A stretch of DNA of 64,000 nt from an uncultured Prochlorococcus sp. (GTDB lineage Bacteria; Cyanobacteriota; Cyanobacteriia; PCC-6307; Cyanobiaceae): the NCBI GenBank assembly GCA_902622705.1, contig CACNQT010000002.1, forward strand, positions 1 through 64,000, in the 5' to 3' direction. The translations under genes and the position numbers were made by a program. Shown in pieces: positions 1 through 7,637 of the stretch (within the stretch, counting starts at the first letter, position 1; every line of letters starts with the position of its first letter). The notes below the pieces were generated by a model. That model did no database searches and was not told the DNA's origin. It saw only the letters and a list, made by a program, of their open reading frames with translations.

Positions 1-1464
1 AAATTGTCTATCAGACTCTCCCATTCTTATTTGTAATTGTAGATCACCCTGCTCTAATCTTTCTAAACTTTCATCTATTCTTTTGGGAATTCCTACAGCT
101 TTGGATCCTATTTCACCTACTTGCCTTCCAAATTGGTTAATTAAATCGTTAGGAGTTTGATTATTAGAAGTCATAAGTTCTATTAAATAAGGCTTGGTAA
201 CTGATACAAGATTAAACCCTGGGTCAAGCATTCTGCCAACTCCTTCAAAAGTCGACAAAGCTCTCATTACAAATATTAAATCTACTGGTAGTTCAAATGG
301 AGTTTCATAAACAAGTTCGTATAGATCTCCAGATAATTTTTCAATTATATTAGGACTAAATGGTGGAGTTAAAGCTTCTTTAAGCATTAACCTTACTAAT
401 CTTCTTACTGGTCCAATATCAATATCTTTTGAAATTAGGCCAGCTTTTTGAAGTTGACTTACTAGTGATGATGCGTCTCTTAAAGCAGCAGCCTTAACCA
501 TTGCACCTAGACTAGTTTGAAGATTATTTGAGATATTTCCCATCATTCCAAAATCATAAAAAATTAATTTACCAGTATTTGAAACTGCTAGATTCCCTGG
601 ATGAGGATCTGCATGAAAAAAACCGAAATTCACTAGTTGTTTTAGATAGCTGATAGCACCAATTTCTGCAATTTTTGGTAAATCTATTCCTTGGGTTTGT
701 AATTTTTCTAAGTCGCTTATTTTTGTTCCTCCTAAGTAACTTAAACAAAGCACTTTTTCACTACTCATATCCCAAATTACTTCAGGCACTTCAACATTTT
801 CATCATCAAGAAATTGTTGTCTAAACCTTGCTGCATATTGTGCTTCGCAATTGAAATCAAGTTCCTTCAAAAGAACTTTCTTGCACTCTTTAGCAATCTC
901 AACCCAATTTCTTCCTCGACTCCAATTCTTATTTTTCTGCAACAATCCTGCTATTTGTTGCATTATGCCTAAATCAATAATAAATAATTCTTTTAAATTG
1001 GGCCTTTGAACTTTAAATACTACTTTTTTACCATCTTTCAGAGTCGCTCTATGAACCTGAGCTAGTGATGCTGATCCTACCGGTTCGGATATTATTTGAT
1101 CTATTTCATCAGACTTTGATCCTAATTCTTTTCTGATAGTTTCTTCAACTTTCTCAAATGAAAAATTAGGAACTTGATCCTGTAATTTAGATAATTCTTG
1201 TATCCAGGTATTAGGAATTAAGTCAGGTCTCGCTGATAATAATTGTCCAATTTTAATAAATGCTGAACCAAGCTTAATTAATTGATTAGTAAACCATTTA
1301 GCTCGTTTAATTTGGATCCTACTTTTTTTACTGCTTTTAGTTTGGAAAATTGTAAATCTAATATTATCGATCCATAAATTTATTAAAAGCGAAATTAGGG
1401 TTATCCAAATAAGAAACCCCCTTTTAAATTTTTTTAAACGAAAATCAAGATTGTGATAACTCAT
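1..1464 (-). CDS. ABC1/AarF (UbiB-like) atypical kinase, C-terminal end cut by window edge
   Basis: Atypical protein-kinase-like ATPase of the ABC1/UbiB family, which is linked to quinone/prenyl-lipid metabolism in bacteria and plastids; the substrate is not known. The reading frame is open from the ATG at 1464 to base 1 (488 codons visible, no stop), so the C-terminus is missing. Family motifs seen: the KxGQ motif in KIGQLLSARPDLIP, the Ala-rich nucleotide loop GSASLAQVHRA, the catalytic-loop motif HADPHPGNL and the metal-binding YDFG. A hydrophobic stretch near the N-terminus (FLIWITLISLLINLWI) could be a membrane anchor. Its start overlaps the stop of the upstream small gene as ATGA, so the two are probably translationally coupled. 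Family call is firm, specific role is not. Confidence 0.93.
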   Translation of the reverse strand, partial: MSYHNLDFRLKKFKRGFLIWITLISLLINLWIDNIRFTIFQTKSSKKSRIQIKRAKWFTNQLIKLGSAFIKIGQLLSARPDLIPNTWIQELSKLQDQVPNFSFEKVEETIRKELGSKSDEIDQIISEPVGSASLAQVHRATLKDGKKVVFKVQRPNLKELFIIDLGIMQQIAGLLQKNKNWSRGRNWVEIAKECKKVLLKELDFNCEAQYAARFRQQFLDDENVEVPEVIWDMSSEKVLCLSYLGGTKISDLEKLQTQGIDLPKIAEIGAISYLKQLVNFGFFHADPHPGNLAVSNTGKLIFYDFGMMGNISNNLQTSLGAMVKAAALRDASSLVSQLQKAGLISKDIDIGPVRRLVRLMLKEALTPPFSPNIIEKLSGDLYELVYETPFELPVDLIFVMRALSTFEGVGRMLDPGFNLVSVTKPYLIELMTSNNQTPNDLINQFGRQVGEIGSKAVGIPKRIDESLERLEQGDLQLQIRMGESDRQF

Positions 1465-1778
1465 TTAGTTTGATTATTTATTGTTTTATTTAATAGATCA
1501 ATTTGCTTATTGATTCCTTCAATTTCATTTAAAGCTTTTTTTATTTTGGAATTGTTAAAAGTATCTGTGGGTTCATTATCTTTAATATTCTCTGATTTCT
1601 CCATCCTTGAGGCTTCCTCGATTATGGATTCTTTCAAATTATCAAATTCTTTTTTGAGGATTTCTGGAGCATCTTGAGCAATATTTGTTGCTTCTTCAAT
1701 TTTTTCAACCAATATCTCGTTTAATTTTTCGGTTACTTTCTTAATAGCAGCTTTTAGAAGGTAATCAGAGTTGGTCAT
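1461..1778 (-). CDS. small coiled-coil protein coupled to ABC1 kinase, unknown function
   Basis: A 105-residue acidic, Lys/Glu-rich protein without membrane segments or signal peptide. Heptad-like spacing of Ile/Leu in both halves (around residues 10-55 and 78-103) suggests a helical hairpin or coiled coil. I do not recognise a named family. The ATG at 1778 is the first start in the frame, and its TGA overlaps the ATG of the ABC1 kinase (ATGA, 1461-1464). The tight coupling suggests a cofactor or assembly partner of the kinase, but that is inference. It is divergent from the flavoprotein gene at 2031 with about 250 bp of shared upstream sequence. Confidence 0.75.
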   Translation of the reverse strand: MTNSDYLLKAAIKKVTEKLNEILVEKIEEATNIAQDAPEILKKEFDNLKESIIEEASRMEKSENIKDNEPTDTFNNSKIKKALNEIEGINKQIDLLNKTINNQTK

Positions 1779-2030
1779 GAAAAATATAATGTTTCTATTA
1801 CGATTAATTTACTAGACACAACCTAATAATAGATCAATACAGAACATTTCACGAAACTGGTCATTTTAATAATTTATTTTTTTATTTTTCCTATGTAAGT
1901 TTGTTTCTATATTATGCTTTTTTCTCTTTTTTCTTTTAACTTATATCTATAAACAGGTTAGGTATTCAAATTAAAGATATCTTCTAACCAAAAACTCATC
2001 TAATTAGCTACTAAAAGGAGTTTTATTACA

Positions 2031-2987
2031 TTGGAAATCATCGAGTCAGATGTAGTTATTATCGGAGGAGGTCCGGCCGGGTGTACTTGCGCACTTTATA
2101 CATCTCGTTCAAACTTAAAGACAGTAATTTTAGATAAAAACCCATCTGTCGGAGCCTTAGCAATAACTCATCAAATAGCTAATTATCCAGGTGTACCAGT
2201 TGATATAAGCGGGGAGAAATTACTTACTCTAATGAGAGATCAGGCTGTACAATACGGCTCAGATTATAGAAGAGCACAAGTCTTCGGAATAGACGCTAGT
2301 GGAGAATGGAAAATGGTTTATACACCTGAGGGTACTTTCAAGGCTAAAGCACTTGTGCTTGCAAGTGGAGCTATGGGGAGGCCTGCATCATTCAAGGGAG
2401 AAGCGGATTTTCTTGGCAAAGGAGTAAGTTATTGTGCTACATGTGATGGAGCTTTTTATAAAAATAGAGAAGTTGCCGTAGTTGGAGTGAATAAGGAGGC
2501 AATTGAAGAGGCAACTGTTCTTACTAAATTTGCGTCTACTGTGCATTGGATTACATCAAGTGATCCTAAATCAGATAATCAAGAAGCTATGGAATTGATG
2601 GATAATTCAAATATAAAACATTGGAGCAGAACAAGATTATTGGAAATATTGGGTGATGATATGGGTGTTAATGGAGTTGTTGTAAAAAATAAACAAGAAG
2701 ATAATCCTATTAATTTAAATTTAGATGGAGTTTTTGTTTATATGAGTGGTTCAAAGCCAATTACCGATTTTTTAGGGGATCAAATTGCTTTAAAAGAGGA
2801 CGGAGGAGTTATTGTGGATGACTTTATGTCTACAAACTCTGATGGAGTTTGGGCCATTGGAGATATAAGAAATACACCATTTAAGCAAGCCGTTGTTGCC
2901 GCATCTGATGGATGTATTGCAGCAATGTCAATTGATCGATATTTGAATAGTAGAAAAAATATAAGAGTAGATTGGATTCATTCTTAA
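2031..2987 (+). CDS. thioredoxin-reductase-like flavoprotein with degenerate NADPH site (DDOR candidate)
   Basis: A 318-residue protein with the NTR fold order: FAD dinucleotide-binding motif GGGPAG (residues 12-17), redox-active CATC (135-138) followed by DG, and the second FAD motif around AIGD (275-278). The NADPH-binding part is unusual: where NTRs have GGGDSA the sequence reads GVNKEA (152-157), and the arginine-rich motif that binds the NADP 2'-phosphate is replaced by ITSSDPK. This matches what I know of DDOR, the diflavin-linked disulfide oxidoreductase of oxygenic photosynthetic bacteria, which binds a second FAD instead of NADPH. The start is TTG, supported by an AAGGAG ribosome site about 10 bases upstream. 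The disulfide-redox fold is certain; the DDOR assignment is likely. Confidence 0.9.
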   Translation: MEIIESDVVIIGGGPAGCTCALYTSRSNLKTVILDKNPSVGALAITHQIANYPGVPVDISGEKLLTLMRDQAVQYGSDYRRAQVFGIDASGEWKMVYTPEGTFKAKALVLASGAMGRPASFKGEADFLGKGVSYCATCDGAFYKNREVAVVGVNKEAIEEATVLTKFASTVHWITSSDPKSDNQEAMELMDNSNIKHWSRTRLLEILGDDMGVNGVVVKNKQEDNPINLNLDGVFVYMSGSKPITDFLGDQIALKEDGGVIVDDFMSTNSDGVWAIGDIRNTPFKQAVVAASDGCIAAMSIDRYLNSRKNIRVDWIHS

Positions 2988-3011
2988 AAAATTAAATATT
3001 ATTTCTTTGAT

Positions 3012-3293
3012 TTAGAGGGGTGTTGCTTCAGAAATATAAGCGACTCCTCCGTAATAACTTAAATCATCCCTAATGTTATCTCTCATTTTATCTATTAATT
3101 CTTGTTCACAAAAAACGATTACATGAGCATTCGATCCTAATCCTGTAAATTCCATGTCCTCGGTAACTACTCTTTCAGGACCTCTGCCTGTAGCATGTTT
3201 CATAACTGTATATCCAGGAACATTAGCTTTTTCTAAGGTTTTAATTATTGCATCTAGTTCTCTTTCACTAAATATTAAGTCTAATCTTTTCAT
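3012..3293 (-). CDS. sbtB: SbtB-like PII-family regulator, short form
   Basis: A 93-residue PII-superfamily protein that should bind adenine nucleotides and control the bicarbonate transporter SbtA encoded directly upstream (2 bp gap). The PII-like core is visible: an N-terminal helix, then the GYTVMKHATGRGP segment matching the GYTVM region and T-loop of SbtB, and a second beta-alpha-beta unit ending in YYGGVAYIS. The chain stops at SEATPL, so the C-terminal CGPxGC redox loop found in freshwater SbtB (about 110 residues) is absent. Loss of that loop suggests nucleotide but not thiol control. Last gene of the sulP-sbtA-sbtB operon. Confidence 0.9.
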   Translation of the reverse strand: MKRLDLIFSERELDAIIKTLEKANVPGYTVMKHATGRGPERVVTEDMEFTGLGSNAHVIVFCEQELIDKMRDNIRDDLSYYGGVAYISEATPL

Positions 3294-3295
3294 TT

Positions 3296-4294
3296 TTATA
3301 AAGGAGATAGAGGGATAATGGTATTTACTAAACTCATATATATTGGAATACCAAGAACTATATTGAATGGGAATGTTAGACCTAGTGTAGTTGAAATGTA
3401 ATAACTAGATTTAGCTTCTGGGACTGTCATCCGCATTGCGGCAGGGACTGCAAGATAGGAGGCGCTAGCACATAAAACCACAAATAAAAGTGAATTGCCA
3501 GGTCCTAAAGATAAAAATCTTGCAACCAATACACCTATAAAGGCATTAAATAAAGGCATGAAAATTGCAAAGCCAATTAAAAATGAACCTGCACTTTTCA
3601 ATCTCGGCAATCTTTGAGCAGCCACTATACCCATGTCTAATAAGAAGAAGCATTCTGCTCCATAAAATAATTGTCCAGTAAATGGTTCCATTTTCGCAAT
3701 GCCTGAAGGGTTACTGGAAGCAGTAAGAAATCCTACAATTAAGCTTGAAAGCAATAAATATACAGATCCATTTAAAAGTGATTCATGTAATATTGCGCTT
3801 AGATGCATTTTTCTTGAATTAGGTCTATTTTTGGGAGCTGCAATTTTTACAAGTAATAATCCAACTATTATTGCAGGGGACTCCATTAGAGCTAAGGCGC
3901 CAACCATAAATCCATCAAAATCTATTTTTTGACTTTCTAGAAAACTCTCTGCGGAAATAAATGTAACAGCACTTATTGAACCGTAAGCTGCTGCTATAGC
4001 TGCTGAATTAAAGACATCAAACTTAAATCTTAAAACTAAAAATCCAATTAGCGGAATTACTAGTGACATTAGTATCGCAGCACTTAAAGTGGGCAACACT
4101 TGATCATTAAAACCACTTTTCTGTATCTCTATACCTCCTTTGAACCCAATTGCTAAAAGCAGATATAAGGAGAAGAGTTTAGGTAATGGAGCTGGTATTT
4201 CTAAATCAGATTTAAAGAGTACTGATATTGCTCCAATCAAAAAGAAAAGAACTGGCGGGGCTAATACATTTTGCAGAATTGGATTTATTTCCAT
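3296..4294 (-). CDS. sbtA: sodium-dependent bicarbonate transporter SbtA
   Basis: Inner-membrane Na+/HCO3- symporter of the carbon-concentrating mechanism, 332 residues, with about ten hydrophobic segments arranged as two inverted halves separated by a hydrophilic loop near residues 150-165. Characteristic SbtA segments are seen, including the N-terminal FKGGIEIQKSG stretch and the later CASASYLAVPAAMRM stretch. The SbtA-SbtB adjacency supports the name. It lies 6 bp behind the SulP gene and 2 bp before sbtB on the same strand, so the three are almost certainly cotranscribed. Slightly shorter than freshwater SbtA (about 370 residues), mainly in the central loop. Confidence 0.94.
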   Translation of the reverse strand: MEINPILQNVLAPPVLFFLIGAISVLFKSDLEIPAPLPKLFSLYLLLAIGFKGGIEIQKSGFNDQVLPTLSAAILMSLVIPLIGFLVLRFKFDVFNSAAIAAAYGSISAVTFISAESFLESQKIDFDGFMVGALALMESPAIIVGLLLVKIAAPKNRPNSRKMHLSAILHESLLNGSVYLLLSSLIVGFLTASSNPSGIAKMEPFTGQLFYGAECFFLLDMGIVAAQRLPRLKSAGSFLIGFAIFMPLFNAFIGVLVARFLSLGPGNSLLFVVLCASASYLAVPAAMRMTVPEAKSSYYISTTLGLTFPFNIVLGIPIYMSLVNTIIPLSPL

Positions 4295-4300
4295 AGATTA

Positions 4301-5953
4301 CTAGGCTAGTGCTTTTAGAGCGGTTTCTAAGGCTTCTTTTCTTGTTTCAATGATGCCTTCAACTCCAAACTTAGCTAATCTATCTTTTACTTTTTCATTG
4401 GCTCCAGCAACATATGCTTTCCTAGAGTTATTTTTTGCTTCTTGCATCATATCCTCTATTGCGAGAGTAGCTGTTACTCCAAGTCTTGGTACATCAGTGA
4501 TATCTAATATCAAAATCTTGTAGTTTCTTACAAGCATCATTCTCTCAGAGATGCCTTTGGCTGCTCCAAAACTAAGTGGTCCTTTTAGTCTGAATAGCAT
4601 TACTTCTCCTGAACATCTATCTAGAAGAGCTTTTTCATCTGCAGGCAATGAATTTTTAGCTTGATCATCTTTTGATAAAGGATTATCTTCATCCATACCT
4701 TCTAGTTGAGTTTCGGTTATTGAATCAATAGTGAGCATATTCGCTATAAATACACCGACTAAAACTGCCCAAATTAAATCCCAAAATACAGTCATTAGAA
4801 GTACCCCGTACATTACTACTGAAGTTTTTAAAGATAATTTGTGAGCCCTCCTCAAAAATCCCCAATCAATAATATCTAGTCCTACTTTTATAAGGATTCC
4901 TGCTAGCAAGGCAGTTGGTATTTGCTCAGCTAAAGGTCCCGCACCAACTAAAACTATCAACAATACAACTGAGTGAACCATGCCAGAGATGGGAGTTGAG
5001 CCTCCTGATTTAACATTTATGACAGTTCTCATTGTTGCTCCTGCTCCAGGTAAACCTGAAAAAAGACCTGCAACAGCATTTCCTATGCCTTGTCCAATAA
5101 GTTCTCTATCTGAATTATGTTTTGTTTGAGAAATATTGTCTGCTACAAGAGAGGTCAGTAAAGAGTCAATAGCCCCAAGTACTGCGAGAACTAATCCTGC
5201 CTTGAAAATAATTGGAAAATATTGATTAAAACTTGGGAAATTTAAAGATGGAACACCCCTTGGAATTTCTCCAATTCTATCAATAGCTCCATCTCCAAAA
5301 ATTAAAATTGATATTGGAGTTACTATCAATAATGCCAATAAAGGAGAAGGAACCCATTGACTTATTTTTCTAGGAGTAAGAAATACTATACCTAGTGTCA
5401 TTATTGCTACTCCAATAGCAGCACCATTGGGCTGAAAATTTGAAACTACAGTTGATAAAGATTCGACTACTCCACCACGAGTGCTAATTCCTAGTAATGG
5501 TCCAATCTGAAGTGCAATTATTATTACTCCGATACCAGACATAAATCCTGAAACAACAGAATATGGAACTAAAGTAATGTATTTTCCTAGTTTTAGAATC
5601 CCAAATAATATTTGCAGTAAGCCGCCAATTACTACAGCTGCCATAACTAAAGGTAAAATTTGTCCTGCAGAAAGATCTCGTGGAACTCCTACTGCTGCTA
5701 AGCCTGCTACTACGCCAGCAACAGTTACACTCATGGGTCCAGTTGGTCCACTAACTTGTGCAGGTGTCCCGCCGAATAATGCTGCTAAAAAACCAACTAC
5801 TACTGCACCATATAGTCCATAAATTGCTCCGCCAGGTCCTAACGCAGCATTACCAAAAGCAAGAGCGAGAGGTAGTGCTACCACTGCGGCTGTGATCCCT
5901 CCAAGAATATCGCCTCTTACATTCTTGAGGTGAAATCCATTAATTATTTGCAA
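4301..5953 (-). CDS. SulP-family anion transporter with STAS domain, BicA-like bicarbonate transporter
   Basis: A 550-residue SulP transporter: about twelve to fourteen membrane segments (residues ~15-410) followed by a C-terminal STAS domain (~450-545). The segment AIDSLLTSLVADN and the downstream GAGATMRT motif closely match the substrate and sodium site region of the bicarbonate transporter BicA rather than sulfate permeases. Being first in an operon with sbtA and sbtB supports a role in HCO3- uptake. The start is TTG at 5953 with a strong AAGGAG site 5-6 bases upstream. Transport substrate has not been shown by sequence alone; sulfate or another anion cannot be excluded. Confidence 0.92.
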   Translation of the reverse strand: MQIINGFHLKNVRGDILGGITAAVVALPLALAFGNAALGPGGAIYGLYGAVVVGFLAALFGGTPAQVSGPTGPMSVTVAGVVAGLAAVGVPRDLSAGQILPLVMAAVVIGGLLQILFGILKLGKYITLVPYSVVSGFMSGIGVIIIALQIGPLLGISTRGGVVESLSTVVSNFQPNGAAIGVAIMTLGIVFLTPRKISQWVPSPLLALLIVTPISILIFGDGAIDRIGEIPRGVPSLNFPSFNQYFPIIFKAGLVLAVLGAIDSLLTSLVADNISQTKHNSDRELIGQGIGNAVAGLFSGLPGAGATMRTVINVKSGGSTPISGMVHSVVLLIVLVGAGPLAEQIPTALLAGILIKVGLDIIDWGFLRRAHKLSLKTSVVMYGVLLMTVFWDLIWAVLVGVFIANMLTIDSITETQLEGMDEDNPLSKDDQAKNSLPADEKALLDRCSGEVMLFRLKGPLSFGAAKGISERMMLVRNYKILILDITDVPRLGVTATLAIEDMMQEAKNNSRKAYVAGANEKVKDRLAKFGVEGIIETRKEALETALKALA

Positions 5954-6173
5954 AGATTCTCTCCTTAAAATAAATACTTAACTAAAAGATATTATCTCTT
6001 TATGACGTAAATTTGTGAAAAATGGAGTTTGTGCAAAATATTTTTGTAACTTTTTTATTCTTCTTCAAGATAATTAAGTTAATTTTCCTGAACAAAAGGA
6101 GTCTCTGATTGATTTATGTGCGAGGCAAGCGATTAATCTATTAGATAATTATTTTAATTTTAATTATATTCAA

Positions 6174-7175
6174 ATGAATTCGATTATTCGTCCTAGAAGA
6201 TTAAGAAGAACTGAGGCAATTAGAGAAATGGTAAGAGAAAACCATCTAAAGGCTTCGGACTTTATCTATCCATTATTTATTCATGAAAAAGATTATAAAG
6301 AAGAAATTTCGGCAATGCCAGGAACATTTAGATGGGGTATGGATGGTTTAATAAAGGAGGTTACTAGGGCATGGGAATTGGGAATAAGGTGTGTGGTTCT
6401 TTTCCCAAAAATAAGCGATAGCTTAAAGACTGAAGATGGAGCAGAGTGTTTTAATGAAGACGGTTTAATTCCTAGAGCTATTCAAATATTAAAAAAAGAG
6501 ATTCCAGAAATGGCCATAATGACAGATGTTGCGTTAGACCCGTATTCGTGTGATGGACATGATGGATTAGTTGATGAAACTGGAAAAATATTGAATGATG
6601 AAACTATTGAAATTTTAAAAAAACAGGCTTTAACACAAGCTAAAGCTGGAGCAGATTTTATCGGCCCTAGTGACATGATGGATGGGAGAGTTGGAGCAAT
6701 TAGAACTGTGCTCGATAGTCAAGGATTTAGTGATGTAGGTATTATTAGTTATACAGCAAAATATTCATCTGCTTATTATGGTCCATTTAGAACTGCTTTA
6801 GATTCAGCTCCAAGAGAAAATAGTAAAAAAATAATTCCAGATAATAAGTCTACATATCAAATGGACCCTTCCAATTCAAAAGAGGCTTTAATTGAATCTG
6901 CATTGGATCAATATGAAGGAGCTGATATTTTGATGGTAAAACCAGGAATTTCATATTTAGATATTGTTTATAGACTAAGCACTTTTTCAAATAAACCTAT
7001 AGCTGCATACAACGTTAGTGGAGAATATTCCATGGTAAAGTCTGCTGCGATGAAAAACTGGATTAATGAAAAAGATATTGTTTTAGAAACCTTGCTTAGT
7101 TTTAAAAGAGCAGGAGCAAAATTGATACTCACTTATCATGCTTGCGATGCATCTCGATGGTTGCAGGATACTTAA
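6174..7175 (+). CDS. hemB: delta-aminolevulinic acid dehydratase (porphobilinogen synthase)
   Basis: Condenses two 5-aminolevulinate molecules to porphobilinogen in chlorophyll, haem and cobalamin synthesis. At 333 residues it has normal family length. Schiff-base lysines lie in SYTAKYSSAYYGPF and ILMVKPG. The metal-site region reads DVALDPYSCDGHDG, with aspartates where zinc enzymes have cysteines, so it is the Mg-dependent type typical of cyanobacteria and plastids. ATG start at 6174 follows a 220-bp intergenic region with no convincing ribosome site. Single gene, followed by the VOC gene after about 60 bp. Confidence 0.97.
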   Translation: MNSIIRPRRLRRTEAIREMVRENHLKASDFIYPLFIHEKDYKEEISAMPGTFRWGMDGLIKEVTRAWELGIRCVVLFPKISDSLKTEDGAECFNEDGLIPRAIQILKKEIPEMAIMTDVALDPYSCDGHDGLVDETGKILNDETIEILKKQALTQAKAGADFIGPSDMMDGRVGAIRTVLDSQGFSDVGIISYTAKYSSAYYGPFRTALDSAPRENSKKIIPDNKSTYQMDPSNSKEALIESALDQYEGADILMVKPGISYLDIVYRLSTFSNKPIAAYNVSGEYSMVKSAAMKNWINEKDIVLETLLSFKRAGAKLILTYHACDASRWLQDT

Positions 7176-7237
7176 AAACTCATTATTAATAAAAATTTGT
7201 TTTATTCTTAAATAAATATTATTTTCACTGCTTTGTT

Positions 7238-7624
7238 TTGAAGTTTTCACAAGGAGTAAATAGAATTGGTCACCTCGCACTTAGAGTAGAGAATCTCGAA
7301 AGGGCCAAATCTTTTTATATTAAATTGGGGATGAATTTGGTTTGGGATGATAAAGATTGGTCATATTTAGAAGCTGGTAAAGGGAAAGATGGACTTGCAT
7401 TGTTAGGTCCAAGCTATAAAGCTGCAGGACCGCACTTTGCTTTTCATTTTGAAAATAAAAAAGAAGTAGTTGATATTCAAAACGATTTAAAAAATTCTGG
7501 AGTAAAAGTTGGTCCTTTACATGAACATAGAGATGGAACAGCATCTTTTTACATGAAGGATACTGAAGGAAACTGGCTCGAGATGCTTTATGTACCTCCT
7601 GAAGGGATTCAATCGAATGTTTGA
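7238..7624 (+). CDS. VOC (glyoxalase/bleomycin-resistance fold) protein
   Basis: A small metalloenzyme-like protein of the vicinal oxygen chelate superfamily, 128 residues, one beta-alpha-beta-beta-beta pair of modules. Visible features are the opening strand IGHLALRVENLERAKSFY, the HFAFHFE strand and the closing NWLEMLYV strand. His12, His67-type and the Glu near residue 118 are positioned as metal ligands of glyoxalase-I-like proteins, but the substrate is unknown. The assigned TTG start lacks a ribosome site; an AAGGAG at 7251-7256 sits inside the frame and points to an ATT at 7265 as an alternative start. The 3' end lies just upstream of, or overlaps, mutS2. Confidence 0.88.
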   Translation: MKFSQGVNRIGHLALRVENLERAKSFYIKLGMNLVWDDKDWSYLEAGKGKDGLALLGPSYKAAGPHFAFHFENKKEVVDIQNDLKNSGVKVGPLHEHRDGTASFYMKDTEGNWLEMLYVPPEGIQSNV

Positions 7625-7637
7625 TTCTTTTTTTTGT

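Noticed and set aside
5577..5822. 81-codon plus-strand frame inside the SulP gene
   Set aside because: Pro/Thr/Ala-rich shadow translation of the membrane-protein gene on the other strand.
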